Shown here: piece by piece, positions 21,995 to 24,400 of the stretch | Layout: each line of letters starts with the position of its first letter | Numbering within the stretch: the first letter of the stretch is position 1 | Made by a program: the position numbers and the translations under genes | The notes under the pieces: model-generated | Databases searched by the model: none | The model's input: the letters and a program-made list of their open reading frames with translations, nothing else | What the model was told of the DNA's origin: nothing | Assembly: GCA_037440885.1 (NCBI GenBank) | Contig: JBBITI010000041.1 | Coordinates: forward strand, 1-24,400 | Source of the DNA: JBBITI01 sp037440885 | GTDB lineage: Bacteria; Chloroflexota; Dehalococcoidia; Dehalococcoidales; UBA2162 | Direction of reading: 5' to 3' | Length of the DNA stretch: 24,400 nt

Positions 21995-23269
21995 TCATTT
22001 AACCGGATTGACAACCCGGCCCAGAAAAATGACACTGCCGCTAACATTATCCCGGATAAGGAAAAGGAACGGCCGGTTCACTATCATTTCAGCGGTCCGG
22101 GCAGGAACAGAGGTGGTACCAACGATGACGGCGGTAGCCGCTGCTGCTTCCGTCCCGGCTTCGTCCACAGCAACATAGGCCTTGTGCAACACATCAGTAA
22201 TATAGAGGTCTTTTTGACCGTTGATCCCGGAGAAATCGGCATCGGTACCAAAGGCATTAGCCATGCCCAAGGCGGTTAATGCCTGTTTCAGATTAAATTC
22301 GGAATCGAATTCGAATTTAGGCAACCCCAGGGTGACCTCTGCATCCGCCAGGTTACCGAGTACATCGTAGAGCGCTACCGCATCAAAAGAATTCTCGAAT
22401 GCAGCGAATTTACCGGCATCGGGCAGAATGACGATCATCGACAATTCGCGTCCGTCATAAGGGATTTCGACCGCCTGGTAACCGGCTCCTTCGGCATAAT
22501 TTGTCTTATAACGGGTATTCATCATGGCAACCGGAACCGAACTGCCGTCGAGGAGGTAGAAAGCCTTTTGTACAGTGAGTTCTTTTTCGAAAGGCTGCAG
22601 CCAGGCGGCATTAAAATAGACGGCATTGGTCAGGACCAGGCGGGTCAGGTTGGTCAAGGCACCGGCAGGAATAAGGTCCTTGATCTTGCCTGCTGTCTGA
22701 TCGGCAACCCAGCGGTTAATTTCAAGACGGGATTGTTCGGTCTTATTGATGAAATCCACCAGGCGCAGTCCAGCCCCGTAGTGAACCGCCAGAATATCCA
22801 GGTAAGAAGTGAGGAACTGATAATCTTGCTGGCCCCAGGTAGCGTTGGCGATATTGAGGCGAAAACCCTTGCCGTCTTTACCGGCAGCATTTTTACCCCG
22901 GTTCGCCAGGTCGATAGCGAGGCGATTGAAAGCGGGATGCAGCAAGACCGGGGAAAGGTCGTAATGCAAGACCCGGGACATATCCTCTGCGGTCTGACCG
23001 CGCGCCCCGGCATAAACCATCGCCAGCGCCAGTGAAATACTGTAAGGAGAAAAAAAGACGTTGCGATCCGAATCCTTGAGTAGACGGTAAAGGTCGAGGG
23101 CAAAGGCATTGTTATCCTCGATGAAGGATAACCAGGCAGCTTGCGCAACCTGAGGAGCTTTGTCGCGTGATTTTTGGGACTGAACTACCGAGACGGTTGT
23201 TTTGGGAGCACAACCGAAGAGACCGCCAACTAATACCAGCGTCAGCAGGATAAAGATCAATTTTTTCAT
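21995..23269 (-). CDS. Serpin-family serine protease inhibitor, lipoprotein, 424 aa
   Basis: Serpins trap serine or cysteine proteases by a suicide conformational change. The start is ATG 23269, chosen over an in-frame ATG at 23296 because AAGGAGC lies just upstream and because it begins a clean lipoprotein signal (MKKLIFILLTLVLVGGLFGC, Cys20). The serpin core is recognisable: NVFFSPYSISLALAMVYAGARG, NAVYFNAAWLQPF, and hinge plus breach VDEAGTEAAAATAV. The hinge (GTEAAAATA from about residue 372) has the small residues required for inhibitory function. The reactive loop continues IVGTTSVPARTAEMIVNRPF. The P1 residue is uncertain, with Thr or Arg possible. It ends at a terminator shared with the convergent ABC operon. 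Confidence 0.95.
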   Translation of the reverse strand: MKKLIFILLTLVLVGGLFGCAPKTTVSVVQSQKSRDKAPQVAQAAWLSFIEDNNAFALDLYRLLKDSDRNVFFSPYSISLALAMVYAGARGQTAEDMSRVLHYDLSPVLLHPAFNRLAIDLANRGKNAAGKDGKGFRLNIANATWGQQDYQFLTSYLDILAVHYGAGLRLVDFINKTEQSRLEINRWVADQTAGKIKDLIPAGALTNLTRLVLTNAVYFNAAWLQPFEKELTVQKAFYLLDGSSVPVAMMNTRYKTNYAEGAGYQAVEIPYDGRELSMIVILPDAGKFAAFENSFDAVALYDVLGNLADAEVTLGLPKFEFDSEFNLKQALTALGMANAFGTDADFSGINGQKDLYITDVLHKAYVAVDEAGTEAAAATAVIVGTTSVPARTAEMIVNRPFLFLIRDNVSGSVIFLGRVVNPVK

Positions 23270-23630
23270 CGCCCGCTCCTTTTGCAAAGTTCGCAATATG
23301 TTTAACGTCCCAAGGGGGAAAAAGATAGGAAGACCGCAGTCAGCCAGTGTTGACCTATCCCCGACTTCAACAGATCACCGGGATCGGACCCCGAGCCAGA
23401 ACCAGGGAAAATCTGACCCTGATGGCTCCGAGGGACAACTACGATTCTTGTTACACGATAAATGTTTCTACATGGGGTGAATTACGTCCCGGGAGAAGAA
23501 GTTGGTTCCACCCCGATGGTATCCCAGCAATAATTGGTCACTCATTTTTTATTCACATTCAAATGGCAGGGCTTGACGGCAAGAATATGAGGTATTACAC
23601 TGAAGCGGATTTCACACCGGGAGGAAAACA
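23270..23630. other. Divergent intergenic region between the serpin and SDR genes
   Basis: About 360 bases with no convincing gene. It contains the serpin ribosome-binding site at one end and the SDR promoter and ribosome-binding site at the other. Open frames crossing it overlap the SDR gene in other frames and have no family features. I see no strong hairpin terminator and no clear serpin promoter. Confidence 0.6.
23573..23601 (+). promoter_or_regulatory. Promoter of the SDR gene
   Basis: TTGACG (23573-23578, 5/6) and TACACT (23596-23601, 4/6) are separated by 17 bases. The predicted start is near 23608, giving a leader of about 23 bases that contains GGGAGGA before the ATG. Confidence 0.6.
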
Positions 23631-24400
23631 ATGGGTAGAGTGGAAGGAAAAGTGGCCATCGTTACCGGCGGTTCGATGGGTTTGGGCAAGGCAACTTCGA
23701 TACTGCTGGCACAAGAAAAAGCGACAGTGATCGTGACTGACCTCGTAGATGACAAAGGGCGGGAGGTGGAGGCGGAAATCAGGAACAATGGAGGCACAGC
23801 AAAGTATTACCACATGGACGTCACCCGGGAAGAAGAAATCCGGCAGGTCTGCAACGATGTGTATAAAAATTACAATCGGATTGATATCCTGGTCAACAAT
23901 GCCGGCATTACCGGGATGATCAAACCGACGCATGAAACGAGTATTGCCGAATGGGACCAGGTTTTGAACATTGATGCCCGCGGCGTTTTCCTGTGCACGA
24001 AGCATGCCATTCCCTACATGCAAAAGGGGGGCGGCGGCAGCATAATCAATATCTCCTCGGTATACGGGATTGTGGGCGGGGTGGACAATCCACCGCCGTT
24101 CCTGTATCACGCGGCGAAAGGGGCGGTGCGGCTGATGTCTAAGTCCGACGCGGTCTGTTATGCCAAAGACAGAATCAGAGTCAACTCGATTCATCCCGGG
24201 TGGATCTGGACTCCGATGCTGGACAGCGTGGGGAAAAGAGCTCCCGAAGGCCAGGAGGAATTCAACCGCCGTTTATGGAGCCGTATTCCACTGGGTCATT
24301 ACGGAGAACCGGTAGACGTGGCTTATGGAGTGCTGTTCCTGGCATCGGACGAGTCTAAATTCATCACCGGCACGGAATTAGTGATCGACGGGGGATATCT
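23631..24400 (+). CDS. Short-chain dehydrogenase/reductase (SDR family), truncated at window end
   Basis: A classical SDR oxidoreductase that uses NAD(P)(H). Landmarks are the nucleotide-binding VTGGSMGLG (11-19), an acidic residue after the second strand (VTDLVDD), which favours NAD over NADP, the NNAG motif, the catalytic serine in NISSVYG, YHAAK (Tyr and Lys), and the HPGWIWTPM loop. The closing GTELVIDGGY is the usual C-terminal strand, so only a few residues lie beyond the window. The segment between the catalytic Ser and Tyr holds an unusual GGVDNPPPFL insert. GGGAGGA lies just upstream of ATG 23631. Substrate is unknown; hydroxysteroid- or 3-oxoacyl-like alcohols are typical. Confidence 0.93.
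   Translation, partial: MGRVEGKVAIVTGGSMGLGKATSILLAQEKATVIVTDLVDDKGREVEAEIRNNGGTAKYYHMDVTREEEIRQVCNDVYKNYNRIDILVNNAGITGMIKPTHETSIAEWDQVLNIDARGVFLCTKHAIPYMQKGGGGSIINISSVYGIVGGVDNPPPFLYHAAKGAVRLMSKSDAVCYAKDRIRVNSIHPGWIWTPMLDSVGKRAPEGQEEFNRRLWSRIPLGHYGEPVDVAYGVLFLASDESKFITGTELVIDGGY

Noticed and set aside
23501..23514. On the minus strand, GGGGTGGAACC resembles the T-box antiterminator motif (AGGGTGGNACC).
   Set aside because: No specifier stem or terminator is visible, and the downstream gene on that strand is a serpin, not an amino-acid-related gene.

Overview
The window looks like a chromosomal segment of a peptidoglycan-less Chloroflexota bacterium, most likely class Dehalococcoidia or a relative. 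This is an inference. Protein matches are from memory of families, no search was run. Support comes from a division cluster reduced to mraZ-rsmH-ftsA-ftsZ with none of the usual mur, mraY or ftsI/W/L/Q genes between them, an aldehyde:ferredoxin oxidoreductase-type locus with MoaD-like partners, and a moderately GC-rich base composition. A run of 100 N at 11114-11213 marks an assembly scaffold gap, so this is probably a draft or metagenome assembly.

Layout. Positions 1-1015 (+) hold the tail of a probable tungsten/molybdenum aldehyde:ferredoxin oxidoreductase, two MoaD/ThiS-fold proteins and what looks like a decayed zinc alcohol dehydrogenase start. Positions 1016-3059 (-) hold a DUF1648-type membrane protein followed by glyS. 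Positions 3100-7436 (-) form the compact division operon small ORF-mraZ-rsmH-ftsA-ftsZ. A good sigma70-type promoter and four 10-bp-spaced MraZ-box-like repeats precede it, and a strong intrinsic terminator ends it. Divergently, 7466-11113 (+) carries trmD-rplS-priA (priA runs into the gap), and def follows the gap (+).

Positions 11990-18336 (-) hold a lipoprotein S41 peptidase, a class II aldolase, a nucleosidase/phosphorylase, a polyprenyl diphosphate synthase, dxs and a small cupin. dxs and the prenyl synthase overlap by one base and form an isoprenoid pair; the nucleosidase lies downstream on the same strand. Positions 18401-21980 (+) hold a self-contained regulatory/transport operon: a YtrA-type GntR repressor with an obvious promoter and operator, a DUF1648 membrane protein, a PLDc_N mini-protein (YxlE-like), and an ABC-2 type ATPase and permease (YxlF/YxlG-like). 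It ends at a terminator shared with a convergent lipoprotein serpin (21995-23269, -). An SDR oxidoreductase (23631 to the window end, +) closes the window.

The most interesting signals are: (i) the stripped-down division operon with a preserved MraZ-like operator and an unrecognised 73-aa first gene; (ii) promoter -10 boxes placed so that trmD and def transcripts would start at or one base before the start codon (leaderless mRNAs); (iii) the GntR operator plus a 30-bp perfect palindrome in the cupin/GntR intergenic region; (iv) the GntR/DUF1648/YxlEFG-like operon, which resembles envelope-stress or antimicrobial-peptide immunity modules; (v) a membrane-anchored bacterial serpin; and (vi) a second MoaD-like protein that lacks the C-terminal diglycine.
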